A DNA stretch of 14,622 nt, from the NCBI GenBank assembly GCA_945835425.1, contig CAMAJC010000014.1, positions 1-14,622 on the forward strand, written 5' to 3'. This DNA comes from an uncultured Clostridia bacterium. GTDB lineage: Bacteria; Bacillota; Clostridia; Oscillospirales; Ruminococcaceae. The first letter of the stretch is position 1; each line of letters starts with the position of its first letter. This document shows, piece by piece, positions 14,141 through 14,622 of this stretch. The notes under the pieces are model-generated. The model was given only the letters and a program-made list of their open reading frames with translations. It was not told where the DNA came from and did not search any database. Position numbers and translations under genes: made by a program.

Positions 14141-14622
14141 ATGGATAAACCGTATCTGCTGGTCGTGACCGGAAGGCCGGGCGCAGGCAAAACGACCTTT
14201 GCGCAGGCGCTCGGTCAGGAAATCTGTATGCCGGTTATCAGCCGGGACCAGATAAAGGAAGGATATGTCCGCACCTTCGGCAAAAAGCACACCGAGCTTG
14301 GCCCGGACACGAATCTGCGGGCGACAGAGATTTTTTTCGATACCCTGATGGGGCTGGTGGACAGCGGCGTCTCGGTCATCGCGGAGGCAGCGTTTCAGCA
14401 CCGGCTCTGGTCGGAGAGGCTGGCGTCCTTTATGGACAAGGCGCGGATTGTGATGCTCATCTGTACCGTGGACGGCGAAGTGGCGCTCCAGAGGTTTGTC
14501 CAGCGGGGTCTGCATGATCCCAGACGCGAATATTTCCACGGGGACAAAGGCGTCGATATGGCGCGCCGGGGAATCGCCCTGGAGGTTTCGCCTTATGAGG
14601 AGCCGCATCTCGATGTGCCGGT
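14141..14622 (+). CDS. P-loop kinase / AAA-type ATPase, 3' partial
   Basis: The frame opens at ATG 14141 and is still open at the right edge, giving 160 residues. It starts MDKPYLLVVTGRPGAGKTT with a Walker A GRPGAGKT (11-18), then ISRDQIKEGY, a nucleotide-kinase-like region in which the Asp may bind substrate, and VIAEAAFQHR, which fits the family's second strand and its Glu. TVDGEVALQRFVQRG suggests an Arg-rich lid. This is the pattern of small P-loop kinases annotated as AAA family ATPase, zeta-toxin-like or shikimate/gluconate-kinase-like; there is not enough sequence to choose. GAAGGAG about nine bases before the start lies inside the end of the MATE gene, so the two are probably translated from one message. 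Confidence 0.82.
   Translation, partial: MDKPYLLVVTGRPGAGKTTFAQALGQEICMPVISRDQIKEGYVRTFGKKHTELGPDTNLRATEIFFDTLMGLVDSGVSVIAEAAFQHRLWSERLASFMDKARIVMLICTVDGEVALQRFVQRGLHDPRREYFHGDKGVDMARRGIALEVSPYEEPHLDVP

Noticed and set aside
1..14622. CRISPR array, tRNA, IS element or phage remnant
   Set aside because: No regularly spaced repeats, cloverleaf, transposase, integrase or terminal repeats noticed on either strand.

Overview
The window looks like a chromosomal core-type segment of an anaerobic, low-complexity-free Bacillota (Firmicutes) genome, most likely a Clostridia/Oscillospirales-type bacterium. This rests on HPr kinase/phosphorylase, a DivIVA-type coiled-coil protein, DUF2935 and DUF3006 proteins, strong AGGAGG-type ribosome binding sites, SigA-type promoters and many intrinsic terminators. 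GC content looks above 50% by eye; I did not compute it. I see no IS element, phage gene, tRNA, rRNA or CRISPR array.

Layout. (1) 1-1288: the 3' part of a membrane-anchored metallo-beta-lactamase-fold hydrolase (its start lies left of the window) plus a small DUF3006 gene, closed by a clean terminator. (2) 1361-2520: hprK with its own consensus promoter and a roughly 150-base leader. (3) 2623-4152: a strong promoter, then a short structured leader RNA ending in an intrinsic terminator, then a COG2509-type FAD-dependent dehydrogenase. (4) 4170-8495: a redox-flavoured block made of a tandem DUF2935 ferritin-like protein, an FAD oxidoreductase with a C-terminal Rieske domain, and a YyaL/SPATA20-type thioredoxin-domain protein that overlaps the Rieske gene by 20 bases. 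(5) 8530-9255, minus strand: a class I SAM methyltransferase, the only gene on this strand, with a terminator between it and the convergent YyaL-type gene. (6) 9256-11748: a divergent control region with two promoters and two overlapping CodY-like boxes, then a two-gene operon of a duplicated DUF1538 membrane protein and a duplicated P-II-like protein. (7) 11843-12709: a DivIVA-like gene with its own promoter and terminator. (8) 12757-14622: a MATE-family exporter followed four bases later by a P-loop kinase/ATPase cut by the right edge.

How the genes may work together. The clearest functional unit is the DUF1538 + tandem P-II pair: a membrane protein of transporter-like architecture made with a signal protein of the P-II fold, both internally duplicated, from a promoter that carries CodY-like boxes. 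A regulated transport system responding to nitrogen or energy status is a reasonable inference, but substrate and effector are unknown. The second point of interest is the promoter-hairpin-terminator leader in front of the COG2509 gene (2623-2735), which could be an attenuator or an independent small RNA. The rest is ordinary housekeeping and poorly characterised redox genes.
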